Assembly (NCBI GenBank): GCA_000307935.1
Contig: AMWX01000002.1
Location: forward strand, 124,001 to 188,000
Length of the DNA stretch: 64,000 bases
Source: SAR86 cluster bacterium SAR86E
Lineage (GTDB): Bacteria > Pseudomonadota > Gammaproteobacteria > Magnimaribacterales > D2472
Direction: 5' to 3'
Shown: piece by piece, positions 28,978 to 39,272 of the stretch
How the letters are laid out: the number at the start of each line of letters is the position of its first letter
How positions within the stretch are numbered: the first letter of the stretch is position 1
The notes under the pieces: generated by a model
What the model was told of the DNA's origin: nothing
Databases searched by the model: none
The model's input: the letters and a program-made list of their open reading frames with translations, nothing else
Translations under genes and position numbers: made by a program

Positions 28978-29472
28978 ATGAAAAATTTATTTTTACTTAG
29001 GCATGCCAAATCTAGTTGGGATAATGCAGCACTTGGAGATTTTGACCGCCCATTATCTAAAAGAGGAATATCCAATGCAATTCAATTGTCTGAATACATA
29101 CAAAAACATAGCATTTCATTTAATCTTGTTTTATCTAGTCCAAGCGAAAGAACACAATCAACCCTTGATCTTGTATTGAGCTCTCTTGATCCTATTCCAA
29201 CAAGCAATTTAAAAGAATGCATTTATCATGCATCAGCATCAAGCCTCATCCAGTTAATTACAGAGCAAGATGACGAGATAAACAATTTACTAATCATAGG
29301 ACATAATCCCGGACTGCATACTCTTACAGAAACATTAACCAATGAATCCATTGTGAAATTCCCAACCTGTGCCTTTGCAAAAATTACTAATTTTAATCAT
29401 TGGAAAGATGTAGATGCTGGTATATTAACTCTCGAATCCGTAATTACTCCCAAGGAGCTCAATCATGATTGA
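28978..29472 (+). CDS. sixA: SixA-like phosphohistidine phosphatase
   Basis: [38 protein letters not shown]. Confidence 0.9.
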   Translation: MKNLFLLRHAKSSWDNAALGDFDRPLSKRGISNAIQLSEYIQKHSISFNLVLSSPSERTQSTLDLVLSSLDPIPTSNLKECIYHASASSLIQLITEQDDEINNLLIIGHNPGLHTLTETLTNESIVKFPTCAFAKITNFNHWKDVDAGILTLESVITPKELNHD

Positions 29473-29920
29473 TTTGAAAGTAAAAATTCTAAATCCACTC
29501 ATTGGTGATTCCATTCCATTGCCAGAATACTCTACAGAAGGTTCAGCAGGATTAGATTTAAGAGCATGCGTTGAGGAAAGTTTTAAGCTAAAACCTCAAG
29601 AGTGCAAATTAATCCCTTTAGGTTTTTCTATTTATATAGAAGATCCCTCGCTGTCTGCTTTGGTAATTCCAAGATCTGGTCTTGGCTCGAAACATGGAAT
29701 TGTTATGGGGAACTTAGTGGGATTAATTGATTCTGATTATCAGGGCGAGCTTAAGGTGCCACTATGGAATAGATCAACTGAAGATTTTCTTGTAAGCAGT
29801 GGCGATAGAATTGCTCAGATGATCCTTGTGCCCATAAAGCAGGCTAAGTTAAGAGTGGTAGAAGACTTCTCTGAAACAGAGAGAGGAAATAAAGGATTTG
29901 GTAGTTCGGGTGTTGAGTAA
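29465..29920 (+). CDS. dut: dUTP diphosphatase
   Basis: [40 protein letters not shown]-terminal GNKGFGSSG. Confidence 0.97.
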   Translation: MIDLKVKILNPLIGDSIPLPEYSTEGSAGLDLRACVEESFKLKPQECKLIPLGFSIYIEDPSLSALVIPRSGLGSKHGIVMGNLVGLIDSDYQGELKVPLWNRSTEDFLVSSGDRIAQMILVPIKQAKLRVVEDFSETERGNKGFGSSGVE

Positions 29921-29924
29921 GAGC

Positions 29925-30362
29925 TTATTTGTCTTCTTCGCTTTCACCATCTGATTCAACAGAAGCTTCTGCTTCAGCATTGTCTTCAGAAGTCTCTTCT
30001 TCAGCAGCTTCTTCAACTGTCTCTTCAACTTCAGCTACCTCAGCAGCAGTCTCTTCGACAACCTCTTCTACAGGAGTCTCCACGACTTCTTCTGCCACTT
30101 CCTCTACAGTAGTTTCCTCAGCTTTAGCTTCAGCTTTTTTAGCTGCAGGCTTTGAGGCCCCTGATGCACCAAAACGATCTTGGAATTTCTTAACTCTTCC
30201 GCCTGAATCAAGCATCTTTTGCTTTCCGGTATAGAATGGATGACATTTAGCACAAACGTCCAATGACAAATTATCTTTCAATGTACTCATTACAGGCAGC
30301 ACGTTACCACAGCTACATGTTGTAGTTATTTCTTGATAATTGGGATGTATGTCTGTTTTCAT
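29925..30362 (-). CDS. rpmE: 50S ribosomal protein L31 with long acidic C-terminal extension
   Basis: [49 protein letters not shown] followed by about 75 residues rich in Glu/Ala/Val. Confidence 0.95.
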   Translation of the reverse strand: MKTDIHPNYQEITTTCSCGNVLPVMSTLKDNLSLDVCAKCHPFYTGKQKMLDSGGRVKKFQDRFGASGASKPAAKKAEAKAEETTVEEVAEEVVETPVEEVVEETAAEVAEVEETVEEAAEEETSEDNAEAEASVESDGESEEDK

Positions 30363-30419
30363 AATAAAATCAAATTTGGATGAGCACTATACCAAATACA
30401 GTTACGTTTACAAACACAT

Positions 30420-32396
30420 ATGAGTAAATTTTTTTACAATGTAGCTATAGCTGTCCCGCTTAGACAAACCTTTACCTATCACTCAAATCAGCAAATTATT
30501 CCGGGCACTAGGGTAGCTGTTAAATTTGGCAGAACCAATAAGCTGGGAATAGTAACAGAGGTCATGAATGATACCGATATTAAGACTAAACCCATTCATA
30601 TGGTGTTAGATGATTTACCAATCTTTTCTAAAACTGAGCTAAAAATTTTTAAATGGTCGTCTGATTATTATTTGCATCCCATAGGCGAGGTAATTAACTC
30701 CTTTTTACCAACCAATCTCAGACAAACAAAGAATACTTTTGAGGTTAAAACGATAGAGGTTAATAAAGAAATTATAGAACAGAACTTAGAGTTTAAAACA
30801 ACTCTCAATTCTGAACAGGTTAAAGCTGTAAAGTTTTTGAATGAACTAATAGGATTCATGCCAACCCTTTTGCATGGAGTAACAGGCTCGGGCAAGACAG
30901 AAGTTTACATAAGGTGCATTTATAAACAATTAATAAATAATAAATCAGTTTTGGTTCTAGCACCTGAAATTGCTTTAACGCCTCAATTGGAAAGCAGGGT
31001 AAGAAATCAGTTTGGAGATTTGGTTGGAATTTATCATTCTAAAATGACACCATCCGCTCGTTACAAGACCTGGAAAAAGTTTCAAAATGGTGAGCTTAAA
31101 GTCATTATTGGTACTAGATCTGCCGTAATGATGCCTGCACCAAAACTTGGGCTTATCATCGTTGATGAGGAGCATGACGCTTCATACAAACAACAAGAAG
31201 GCTTTAAATTTTCTGCAAGAGACATTGCAATCAAGAGAGCGCAAACAATCAAAATCCCAATTATCCTAGGTTCGGCAACACCATCTCTAAGAACACTTAA
31301 GCTGGTTGAAGAAAAGAAATTTCAAACTATTAGCTTAACTAAAAGAGTTACCCAAAAAAGCCCACCAAAATTCTCTATCCTCGATATTAATGAGGTGAAG
31401 TTAGTAAGCGGCTTGGCTCCTCAGGCAATAGAAGCCATTAGTCAAACCTTAACGCAAAAAAAACAAGCCATGATATTCATCAATCGACGAGGTTTTGCGC
31501 CTCAATTTATATGCTCTTATTGTGACTGGAAAGCTATGTGTAACAGTTGTGATTCAAGCTTGGTATTTCATCATCAAGCCGCTCGACTGATTTGTCATCG
31601 CTGTGATTCAGCTTTTGGTGTTCCCACTCATTGTCCAAGCTGCTCCAAAGCGCAACTATCTTTTCTTGGCACAGGCACAGAACAACTTGAGGAAACATTA
31701 AAAGAACTTTTTCCCAAGACTGCAATTCATCGAATGGACCGAGATTCAACAACAAAAGCCGGCTCCTTGGAAACAATTCTCTCAGAAATAAATAATTCAG
31801 ATACAGGCATTTTGATAGGAACTCAAATGTTAATCAAAGGGCATGATTTTCCAAATTTAGAGTTAGTTGTAACCGTGGATGTTGATCAAGGCATCACTAG
31901 CTTAAACTCATCTGCGGTTGAGGAAATGGGGCAGCAACTAATTCAGGTTGCTGGAAGGGCAGGACGCTCAGATGGTAACGCAATAGTCTTGGTTCAATCA
32001 CGGTATGTGAATGATCAAAATTTATTACAACTAAAGAGTGGGAATTATTTAAACTTTGCTAAATCTTTGATGGAGCAACGTCAAGCAACAAATCAACCTC
32101 CATATACTTTTGAAGCCACTATTAAAGCCTCATCTCCTAAAGCTCAAACTAATATAGAAATGTTAACTTATGCAAAGCAATTTATAGACCCTAGCAGATG
32201 CATGCTTATCGGCCCCATTCCAGCAATGCAATCTAAGGTTAGGGGCTCTTACCATCATCACTTACTTATTCAGGCTAAAACAAGAACAGGCTTAAACAAA
32301 CTTTTAGTTCATTTATCAGATTTTCTTTCTAAAGATAAAAATAATATCTCTAAGAAGGTTCGCTGGAGTATAAATGTTGATCCGCTAGAGTTTTAG
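30420..32396 (+). CDS. priA: Primosomal protein N' (replication restart helicase)
   Basis: LLHGVTGSGKTEVYI, VDEEHDASYKQ, zinc-binding Cys cluster CSYCDWKAMCNSCD..CHRCDSAFGVPTHCPSC. Confidence 0.97.
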   Translation: MSKFFYNVAIAVPLRQTFTYHSNQQIIPGTRVAVKFGRTNKLGIVTEVMNDTDIKTKPIHMVLDDLPIFSKTELKIFKWSSDYYLHPIGEVINSFLPTNLRQTKNTFEVKTIEVNKEIIEQNLEFKTTLNSEQVKAVKFLNELIGFMPTLLHGVTGSGKTEVYIRCIYKQLINNKSVLVLAPEIALTPQLESRVRNQFGDLVGIYHSKMTPSARYKTWKKFQNGELKVIIGTRSAVMMPAPKLGLIIVDEEHDASYKQQEGFKFSARDIAIKRAQTIKIPIILGSATPSLRTLKLVEEKKFQTISLTKRVTQKSPPKFSILDINEVKLVSGLAPQAIEAISQTLTQKKQAMIFINRRGFAPQFICSYCDWKAMCNSCDSSLVFHHQAARLICHRCDSAFGVPTHCPSCSKAQLSFLGTGTEQLEETLKELFPKTAIHRMDRDSTTKAGSLETILSEINNSDTGILIGTQMLIKGHDFPNLELVVTVDVDQGITSLNSSAVEEMGQQLIQVAGRAGRSDGNAIVLVQSRYVNDQNLLQLKSGNYLNFAKSLMEQRQATNQPPYTFEATIKASSPKAQTNIEMLTYAKQFIDPSRCMLIGPIPAMQSKVRGSYHHHLLIQAKTRTGLNKLLVHLSDFLSKDKNNISKKVRWSINVDPLEF

Positions 32397-33256
32397 ATGC
32401 TAAAAGTTTGACCCACTAATTCTTCTGATAGGCCCCAAAGCTTATGTGCTTCTTCAAGATTCTTTGAGTAAGTAGAGGATTTATGTATTTTTGAATCAAC
32501 AAAGTATTCGCCCGTAACCCCATCATCTTGCTTGGTTGCAAGATAGATTATGCTTTCAGCTCCTTTTAATGGCGATCTAAAGAATGGTCTTAGAATTAAT
32601 CTTAAAGGTTTGCTATACCAGGCTTTATTTTGACTGCCGAGTGAAGTATTTACGCCTCCTGGATGAATGGCATTAACTGAAATATTTTCAGTAGATAGTT
32701 TGATTGATAGGTATCTTGTAAAAAGTAAGTTTGCAAGTTTAGATTGTCCATAAGGCTTTAAGCCTTGCCCAAAATTATTTTTAAAATTTATATCTTCCCA
32801 TTGCACTTCTTTTACAAATGAATGAGCAGCAGATGAGACGTTTATAATCCTTGTCTCATTTACACCTTTTAGTTTACTGAGAAGCAGATTGGTGAAAAGA
32901 AAATATCCAAGGTGATTTACTGCAAATGTATTTTCAATGCCATCACTTGTTTCATGATATGAAGTATTTACAACACCAGCATTGTTGATTAGCACATCGA
33001 TATCCTCACATAAATCATTAATCTCATCTGTACATTTTTGGATGGAATCTTGATTGGAAAAATCACAATACACTGAATGAACTAGAGTATCTGGTGATAA
33101 GGATTTAATTTCGGCATGAAGTTCATCTGCAAGATCTTGATTTCGATAAGTAAACAACAGCTTTGGATTTTCTTTCGACAGCTCAATGGCTGCGGCTTTG
33201 CCAATACCATTTGTTGCTCCCGAAATGACAACTGTTTTATTTCTTAGATTCCACAT
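32393..33256 (-). CDS. SDR-family NAD(P)-dependent oxidoreductase (retinol dehydrogenase-like)
   Basis: VVISGATNGIGKAAAIEL, NNAGVV, YGQSKLANLLFTRYL. Confidence 0.92.
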   Translation of the reverse strand: MWNLRNKTVVISGATNGIGKAAAIELSKENPKLLFTYRNQDLADELHAEIKSLSPDTLVHSVYCDFSNQDSIQKCTDEINDLCEDIDVLINNAGVVNTSYHETSDGIENTFAVNHLGYFLFTNLLLSKLKGVNETRIINVSSAAHSFVKEVQWEDINFKNNFGQGLKPYGQSKLANLLFTRYLSIKLSTENISVNAIHPGGVNTSLGSQNKAWYSKPLRLILRPFFRSPLKGAESIIYLATKQDDGVTGEYFVDSKIHKSSTYSKNLEEAHKLWGLSEELVGQTFSI

Positions 33257-34530
33257 TAAATAGCTATTTGAATTACTTGACCAGGATAGATACTTTTATT
33301 TTTTAAATTGTTCCAATCGATTATCTCATCAATGGTAACACCAAAACGAATAGCAATCTCTGAGATTACATCCCCTTTTTGGATTTCGTACTTTACAAAC
33401 TTTGGTAAAGCTGCCATGAACGTATTTGGCTTCGGTTTAATTTTAAAATAGTTGTGAATTCCTAAAAAAATGCTCCTGGCAATCATTCTTCTCCCTGCTT
33501 TGCCCTCTAATCTTTTTGCATCATCAGGGTTAGTAATAAACCCAGATTCAATTAGGACTGATGGAATATCGATTGATTTTAAGACTCGAAAATCTGCAAA
33601 CTCAACGTTTGGTTTATGCATCTTTGTATAGGGATCAGTTTTCAATTGCTCGAGTATTTTTTCCGCTAAGATTACGCTGTTATCTATTTTGGCTTCGTAT
33701 GCTATTTGATAAAGGGTTCTGGCTGCATCTTCATCAAAATCTCTAATATCTAGCTTACCAATCTTTGATTTTATTTCCGGACTAGTAGTTAGTTTATTTT
33801 TTGAAAGAGAAGCTGCTGTAATTGAGGAGGCTTCTTCTGACCATACATAAACAGATGCCCCTTTGACTGATGACAGCCTGAAGCCATCAGCATGAATCGA
33901 AACAAACAAGTCAGCTCCCATTTTTCTAGCATTTTGATATCTATCATTTAGACCTACGTATCTATCATCAGAACGTATCATTACAGGTTTATATCCATAC
34001 GTATTTTTGAAGGTTCGCTCTAACTCTTTTGCGATCAAAAGCGTAACATCTTTTTCTAGTATGTTTTTGCCAACTGAACCCGGATCTCTCCCTCCATGAC
34101 CTGCATCGATTGCTACAATAATATCTCTTAAGTTTGAAGAGATTTTTTTATCTCTTTTAATCTCTAAAATTAAATCGACGCGGTCTTTGTGTTTGACTTG
34201 CCAGGGTTTTTTCCAATACACAGATCCTTTCAGATCAATCACAATCCTAACAGTACTCCCAACTTCACTAGCCCTGATTAGTTTAATAGGATCGAACATT
34301 TCAGATTTTAATGGCCCATTTAGAGAAGTATTTTTTAAATCAATCACAATTCTTGAAGGATCATCTAGCGCATATGAATTAATTAAAGCAACCTTATCGA
34401 GATTAAATACTATCTTTAAGTTACCAGACTCAAGCTCAGAAACATTATCAAAAGATACTTGGTTAGATGCTTTTATTGGAAGGGCGAAAATGCACAAAAT
34501 TCCAAGCAGAAATTTTAATTTATTTACTTT
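33256..34530 (-). CDS. N-acetylmuramoyl-L-alanine amidase with AMIN and LysM domains
   Basis: IVAIDAGHGGRDPGSVG, DLFVSIHADGF, VLIESGFITNPDDAKRL, C-terminal LysM; start MKVNKLKFLLGILCIFALPIKAS fits a signal peptide (track start 34557). Confidence 0.93.
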   Translation of the reverse strand, partial: KVNKLKFLLGILCIFALPIKASNQVSFDNVSELESGNLKIVFNLDKVALINSYALDDPSRIVIDLKNTSLNGPLKSEMFDPIKLIRASEVGSTVRIVIDLKGSVYWKKPWQVKHKDRVDLILEIKRDKKISSNLRDIIVAIDAGHGGRDPGSVGKNILEKDVTLLIAKELERTFKNTYGYKPVMIRSDDRYVGLNDRYQNARKMGADLFVSIHADGFRLSSVKGASVYVWSEEASSITAASLSKNKLTTSPEIKSKIGKLDIRDFDEDAARTLYQIAYEAKIDNSVILAEKILEQLKTDPYTKMHKPNVEFADFRVLKSIDIPSVLIESGFITNPDDAKRLEGKAGRRMIARSIFLGIHNYFKIKPKPNTFMAALPKFVKYEIQKGDVISEIAIRFGVTIDEIIDWNNLKNKSIYPGQVIQIAI

Positions 34531-34990
34531 CATAGTAAGTTTTAATACTGGACTCAATATTGCTGTCCTTACATTTTAATGTGGCATGTCTTGCCTGATT
34601 TTCATGATCCAGGTTGATTATAACGTCGACATTTCTATCTGTCTGAAGATTTTTTGGCCATTCAATAAAAATAATTTTTTGCATGGCAGTCATCCTATCA
34701 AGATTTAAGACCTCAACATCTTCAATAGAATGTATTCTATAAAGATCAACATGTAATAATAACCTTCCATCTATTTCATACTCTTCACATAAAGTATATG
34801 AAGGACTCGTCACCACATCTGTCCAATTTAAGTATTGGAGAATCCCCCTAACTAAGGTTGTTTTTCCAGCGCCCAAATTACCATTTAAGTGAACCTCAAA
34901 ATTTTTCAAATCAAGATTTTTGATTGTGTTTCCAATTGCTGAGCCTAAAAGCAATGTCATGGATTCATTCTTTAATTTTAGTTTTAGCAT
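34520..34990 (-). CDS. tsaE: tRNA t6A biosynthesis ATPase TsaE
   Basis: HLNGNLGAGKTTLVRGIL, VTSPSYTLCEEYEI, LLHVDLYRI. Confidence 0.95.
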   Translation of the reverse strand: MLKLKLKNESMTLLLGSAIGNTIKNLDLKNFEVHLNGNLGAGKTTLVRGILQYLNWTDVVTSPSYTLCEEYEIDGRLLLHVDLYRIHSIEDVEVLNLDRMTAMQKIIFIEWPKNLQTDRNVDVIINLDHENQARHATLKCKDSNIESSIKTYYESK

Positions 34991-34996
34991 TAAAGT

Positions 34997-36466
34997 TTAG
35001 TTTAGGAATTTTCTTATATATGGAATAAGTTCCCCAGCAACTAACCCAATTTTACCTACATTATTAGCACACTCTTCACCTGCTAAAGCATGGATTACAA
35101 CACCAGTTTTAGCTGCTTCAAATGGTGATAGACCTTGAGCAATTAGTGATCCGATAACTCCAGAAAGAATATCGCCAGTGCCAGCAACAGCCAATTCTGG
35201 GCCGCCAGAAGAACAAAGATAAATATCATTTTCATTACAAATAATTGTCCCGCTCCCCTTAAGGACAATAATGCAACCATATTTTTTTTGCAGTGCTTTG
35301 GCTGATTTTATTCTATTTTTTTGTATTTCTTTTGTTGTAACTTTTAGCATTTCAGCTGCCTCACCTGGATGCGGAGTGAGCACAATTTCGCTGTGAAGAT
35401 TTATTTTAGAAAAAGCCTTCAGGGACAGTAATCTTAGAGCTCCTGCATCCAAAAGGGCGGGGGTGCCTTTATCAGCAATCGTGACAAGCAGTTTGTATAG
35501 TATTTGTTCTGACCAGTAGTTAAGAAACATTCCTGGTCCTGCAACCACTGCATTAGGCCACTCTAAATTAGCTTCTATGTCTTGAGCATTATCAGCGCCA
35601 GATACCATGATTTCAGGATTTCTGGAAAGGCTTGCAGTGACATGAGATTTTCTTGTTAGAAGTTTTACTAGTCCAGCCCCAGTTTTTAGTCCAGATTCTG
35701 AGGACATAATGGCAGCGCCCCCATAACCCTCATCCCCAGCAATTACCAAAAGCCTGCCATGATCTCCCTTATGAGAATTTTCTCTTCTTTTGGGTAAATG
35801 TCTTTTTATGTCTTCATAAGAGAGCTCTTTCACTATTGGGCTGACATTTTTATTCATACTAAATCCGAGATCCCTTAATATTAGCTCGCCGCAATAATTC
35901 TTACCTTCATTGATTCGCTGCCCCAGCTTATAACCAATAAAAGTAATGGTTTTATCTGCATTAAAACATGCTTGAGATATTTCTCCACTATTGCAATCAA
36001 GTCCAGTTGGAACATCTATGGCGACCTTAGATTCAAATCTATTGCAGCTAGATAAAATTTCTTCTAACTCACTTCCTAAATCTATTCTTCCACCTATTCC
36101 AAATATTGCATCTACTATAATGGTTTTACTAGAAATATCTTTAAGTGTTTTTGCATGAATGAAGTCTGAATCTTTTGCTGCTTCAAATGCATGCTCGCAT
36201 AGTGGAGATTTCTTTGCATGGCTTAGTACATCGATAAATTTAACAGATTTTTTTAGCTCACTTAGACCAATGCCTATGAAATATCCATCTCCACCATTAT
36301 TGCCGGGTCCACATAGAATTAAGAACTCCGAGGTTGAAAACTCTTTATTCAATATCTCAACAGATTGCTTAGCAGCTTTCATCATTGCTTGCAGATCATC
36401 ACCCTCTTTAATAAATGAATTTTCTTCGAAAGCTCTGACTTGCTCCGCAGTATAAATACTATTCAC
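34997..36466 (-). CDS. nnr: Bifunctional NAD(P)H-hydrate epimerase/dehydratase
   Basis: LCGPGNNGGDGYFIG, IDVPTGLDCNSG, VLTPHPGEAAEML, AVAGTGDILSGVIGSLIAQG. Confidence 0.96.
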   Translation of the reverse strand: MNSIYTAEQVRAFEENSFIKEGDDLQAMMKAAKQSVEILNKEFSTSEFLILCGPGNNGGDGYFIGIGLSELKKSVKFIDVLSHAKKSPLCEHAFEAAKDSDFIHAKTLKDISSKTIIVDAIFGIGGRIDLGSELEEILSSCNRFESKVAIDVPTGLDCNSGEISQACFNADKTITFIGYKLGQRINEGKNYCGELILRDLGFSMNKNVSPIVKELSYEDIKRHLPKRRENSHKGDHGRLLVIAGDEGYGGAAIMSSESGLKTGAGLVKLLTRKSHVTASLSRNPEIMVSGADNAQDIEANLEWPNAVVAGPGMFLNYWSEQILYKLLVTIADKGTPALLDAGALRLLSLKAFSKINLHSEIVLTPHPGEAAEMLKVTTKEIQKNRIKSAKALQKKYGCIIVLKGSGTIICNENDIYLCSSGGPELAVAGTGDILSGVIGSLIAQGLSPFEAAKTGVVIHALAGEECANNVGKIGLVAGELIPYIRKFLN

Positions 36467-37553
36467 TAAAAGATAGGCTACCTTCTGCTAATCTGTCTGA
36501 ATGATACGATCCAATCCATAAGGACTCATCATGTGGCAAACCAACAGTTCCGACTCCCATATTTTTACTTTCAAATTTATAGGACTCAATTAATGAAAGA
36601 TCTGAGAGAGATAGTTTGTTCACGGAAAAAGGAAGCGTGCAATTTACTGATTCTGCACATCCTAAAGATTGCCAAACTGAATGATCGTGATTAGTAACCC
36701 AGGCAAAGCTATCTTTAATAACTACATTGTCCGGTGAATTATGCTCATAGACTCCCAGGATCTGTTTTGAAATTAAGTCAAACAGAATGCTTTTATCTCC
36801 AAGGTTATAATTTACAATCAAATTATTATTCTTTTGATCTAATGCGAGGCCATTTGGGAAAGAACCAGCTGTGTAATCTAGTTCCTCAAATTTTTCATCC
36901 TTAGTCCATTTCACAACCATGCCTGTATCTGACTTTGCAAATACGTTCCACAAGGCGCGCATCATTGAAAAGTCAGATTCAAACATATGAGACGCATAGA
37001 AGTTTCCAGATCTATCCAACGAAACATCATTAAAATAATATAGGCCATCAACGTCAATACAGCCTTTCCACTTAAGTGTCCAATCATCTTCTTTAATCAG
37101 TTCAAACATCTCAATGCTTTCACCGGGATAATGACTAACAACGGCAAGCTGCTGCTTTCCATCCTCTCTTTCTACTAAATCAATACCATGAGGGCCAAAG
37201 GGAATGCTTGGATCTCTTGAGCAGTCATCTGCACCCCATTCATTTGCCCCATAAGCAATCTTTGCTTCAGTTCTTTTTTTATCTCTAATATTAAAAAAAC
37301 TTAATTTGCCAGAAGTCATTTCAACAAGTGGTGCCATTCCCCCAAATTCCGCTACAATTAAAAAATTTCCATCTGGAGTAAGAGCTAAGTCTTCAGGATT
37401 CATAAAATCACAATAGACTTTTAGTTCCTCATTGTTTTTACATCCATCCAAAGGCCCAAGACTTTCATTATTTCCAAGCCATACAAATGCAATCATGCCA
37501 AATGCAAGCAACCCCAAAACAACCATCAAAGCCCTTTTCATTTTTTGCCCCAC
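36459..37553 (-). CDS. SMP-30/arylesterase-like beta-propeller protein, membrane-anchored
   Basis: N-terminal TM; NPEDLALTPDGNFLIVAEFGG, FGPHGIDLVER, FPNGLALDQKNNNLIVNYN. Confidence 0.7.
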   Translation of the reverse strand: MGQKMKRALMVVLGLLAFGMIAFVWLGNNESLGPLDGCKNNEELKVYCDFMNPEDLALTPDGNFLIVAEFGGMAPLVEMTSGKLSFFNIRDKKRTEAKIAYGANEWGADDCSRDPSIPFGPHGIDLVEREDGKQQLAVVSHYPGESIEMFELIKEDDWTLKWKGCIDVDGLYYFNDVSLDRSGNFYASHMFESDFSMMRALWNVFAKSDTGMVVKWTKDEKFEELDYTAGSFPNGLALDQKNNNLIVNYNLGDKSILFDLISKQILGVYEHNSPDNVVIKDSFAWVTNHDHSVWQSLGCAESVNCTLPFSVNKLSLSDLSLIESYKFESKNMGVGTVGLPHDESLWIGSYHSDRLAEGSLSFSE

Positions 37554-38476
37554 TCTTGTAAATATTTATTTATTAGAGAAACAAGCTCCAGAGGAGAATC
37601 AAGTGGAACATGGTGAGCTGCACCCTCAATTACTTCAACGTCCATAGAGTCCTTAAAAGCCTCTCTTATATATTTCATAATCTTTGATTCTAATAATAAG
37701 CTTTTCCCACCAGCAATAAAAAGTGCTGGACACTTAAATTGAAATTCATAATTGTGAAGACGCCTAAGAGTGGCAAATAGTTTATCGTCAAATCGCCATC
37801 TCCAACCTTCCTTAACATTGTAAATTGAGTTCTCTGCAATATATCTAAGATACCAGCTATTATCACATTCTTGTGGAGGCATCAGTCTGAATCTTTCTAA
37901 GATTGAAACCTTATCTGGATAATATTTTATTTTTCGAAGCGGGCCAGTACTTTGATGTTTGTCATAGTCATATGTTGGCGGACGAATTGGAGAATCAATC
38001 ATTACCACTCCATGAAATAGATCTGGAAATTCACTGGCCATAAACCCAGCAACATGACCACCAAGGGAGTGTCCCACTAGATAAATTTTCTGCCCATTAT
38101 TAATAATATTCTCTTGATACATCATTGCAACCAAAGCTTCACTAAAGCCTTCAAAATTATATTCCTGCCTGTGATCAGACTCTCCCATCCCAGGGAGATC
38201 TGGGGCGATAATAGAAAAATTTTTATTAATTAGAGGTGCAATTGGATCCCACCATTTCTTATGGGCACCTGTGCCATGAATAAGAATAATAATATCTTGA
38301 GCTTTATCTCTATCCCATACTTGATAGGCAAGGTTGCCGAGTTGATGCTGGAGATTTTCTCTTCTGGGATTTTGAGATATAGCTGAATGAAACCATTCTG
38401 GGGCATCTTTTGTATCAGTTGCTAGTGAGTCTGTTATTTCCATTAAGTTGTATTCTAAAGGATAATAAAAATCCAT
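37538..38476 (-). CDS. Alpha/beta hydrolase
   Basis: IILIHGTGAHKKWWDPI, YLVGHSLGGHVAGFMA, EGAAHHVPLDSP; start moved from 38584 to MDFYYPL because the N-terminus overlaps the NUDIX gene. Confidence 0.85.
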   Translation of the reverse strand: MDFYYPLEYNLMEITDSLATDTKDAPEWFHSAISQNPRRENLQHQLGNLAYQVWDRDKAQDIIILIHGTGAHKKWWDPIAPLINKNFSIIAPDLPGMGESDHRQEYNFEGFSEALVAMMYQENIINNGQKIYLVGHSLGGHVAGFMASEFPDLFHGVVMIDSPIRPPTYDYDKHQSTGPLRKIKYYPDKVSILERFRLMPPQECDNSWYLRYIAENSIYNVKEGWRWRFDDKLFATLRRLHNYEFQFKCPALFIAGGKSLLLESKIMKYIREAFKDSMDVEVIEGAAHHVPLDSPLELVSLINKYLQEWGKK

Positions 38477-38492
38477 ACTATTGAAATAAATT

Positions 38493-39272
38493 ATGACAAC
38501 ACCCATTAAACCAGCGGCAACAGTGATTTTAATGCGTGAGTTAAAAGAGGGCGATTTTGAAATATTCATGGTTAAGAGAAGCAACCGATCTGCTTTTGGG
38601 AGCTTGCATGTTTTTCCGGGAGGTAAATTAGACCCAGAAGATTCTGAAGATGATTTATATCAATACTGTGAGGGGATGAGTGACACAGAGGCCTCTAAAC
38701 AGATTGGAATTGAAAATAATGGCCTGTCTTTTTGGATAGCTTGTATAAGAGAGTGTTTTGAAGAAGCAGGAGTATTGCTTGCTAATCCAGAAAACTTGAT
38801 CATGCAGGATGCAGAAAAGTTAGATAAATTGAGGACAGAACTTAACAATAAAGCAATTACCTTTAAAGATATATGTGTCTCTGAATCTTTAAGCCTTAGG
38901 GTTAAAAATATTGTGCCTTGCGCACACTGGATTACCCCTGCGATCGAACCTAAGAGATTTGATACTAGATTCTTTCTTGCCAAGGTAAATTCTGAGCAAT
39001 TAGCCACGCATGATGGTTTTGAATTAACAGAGAGCTTCTGGATCAAGCCCATGGATGCTTTAAAAAAATTTCAAAATGGAGAAATGAACATGATCCTTCC
39101 AACTATAAAAAATATTGAAAAACTAGCAGAATTTTCATCAAGCACAGAAGCTTTTAATTATTTTAATGACTTGGGAAATAATGCAATTCCCGCAATACTT
39201 CCAAAATTTATTAAAAGAGATGGTCAATGGATTGGTTTTCTTCCAGGAGAGGAGGGTTATGAAAATGTCTAG
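38493..39272 (+). CDS. NUDIX hydrolase (NUDT19-like)
   Basis: LHVFPGGKLDPED, IRECFEEAGVLLA. Confidence 0.88.
   Translation: MTTPIKPAATVILMRELKEGDFEIFMVKRSNRSAFGSLHVFPGGKLDPEDSEDDLYQYCEGMSDTEASKQIGIENNGLSFWIACIRECFEEAGVLLANPENLIMQDAEKLDKLRTELNNKAITFKDICVSESLSLRVKNIVPCAHWITPAIEPKRFDTRFFLAKVNSEQLATHDGFELTESFWIKPMDALKKFQNGEMNMILPTIKNIEKLAEFSSSTEAFNYFNDLGNNAIPAILPKFIKRDGQWIGFLPGEEGYENV

Noticed and set aside
29929-30234. 101-aa Ser/Ala-rich plus-strand ORF
   Set aside because: Mirror reading of the Glu/Ala-rich tail codons of rpmE; compositional artefact.
34187-34579. 130-aa plus-strand ORF
   Set aside because: Antisense to the AMIN/LysM amidase signal and AMIN region.
38660-39052. 130-aa minus-strand ORF
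   Set aside because: Antisense to the NUDIX hydrolase, which has a complete NUDIX motif.
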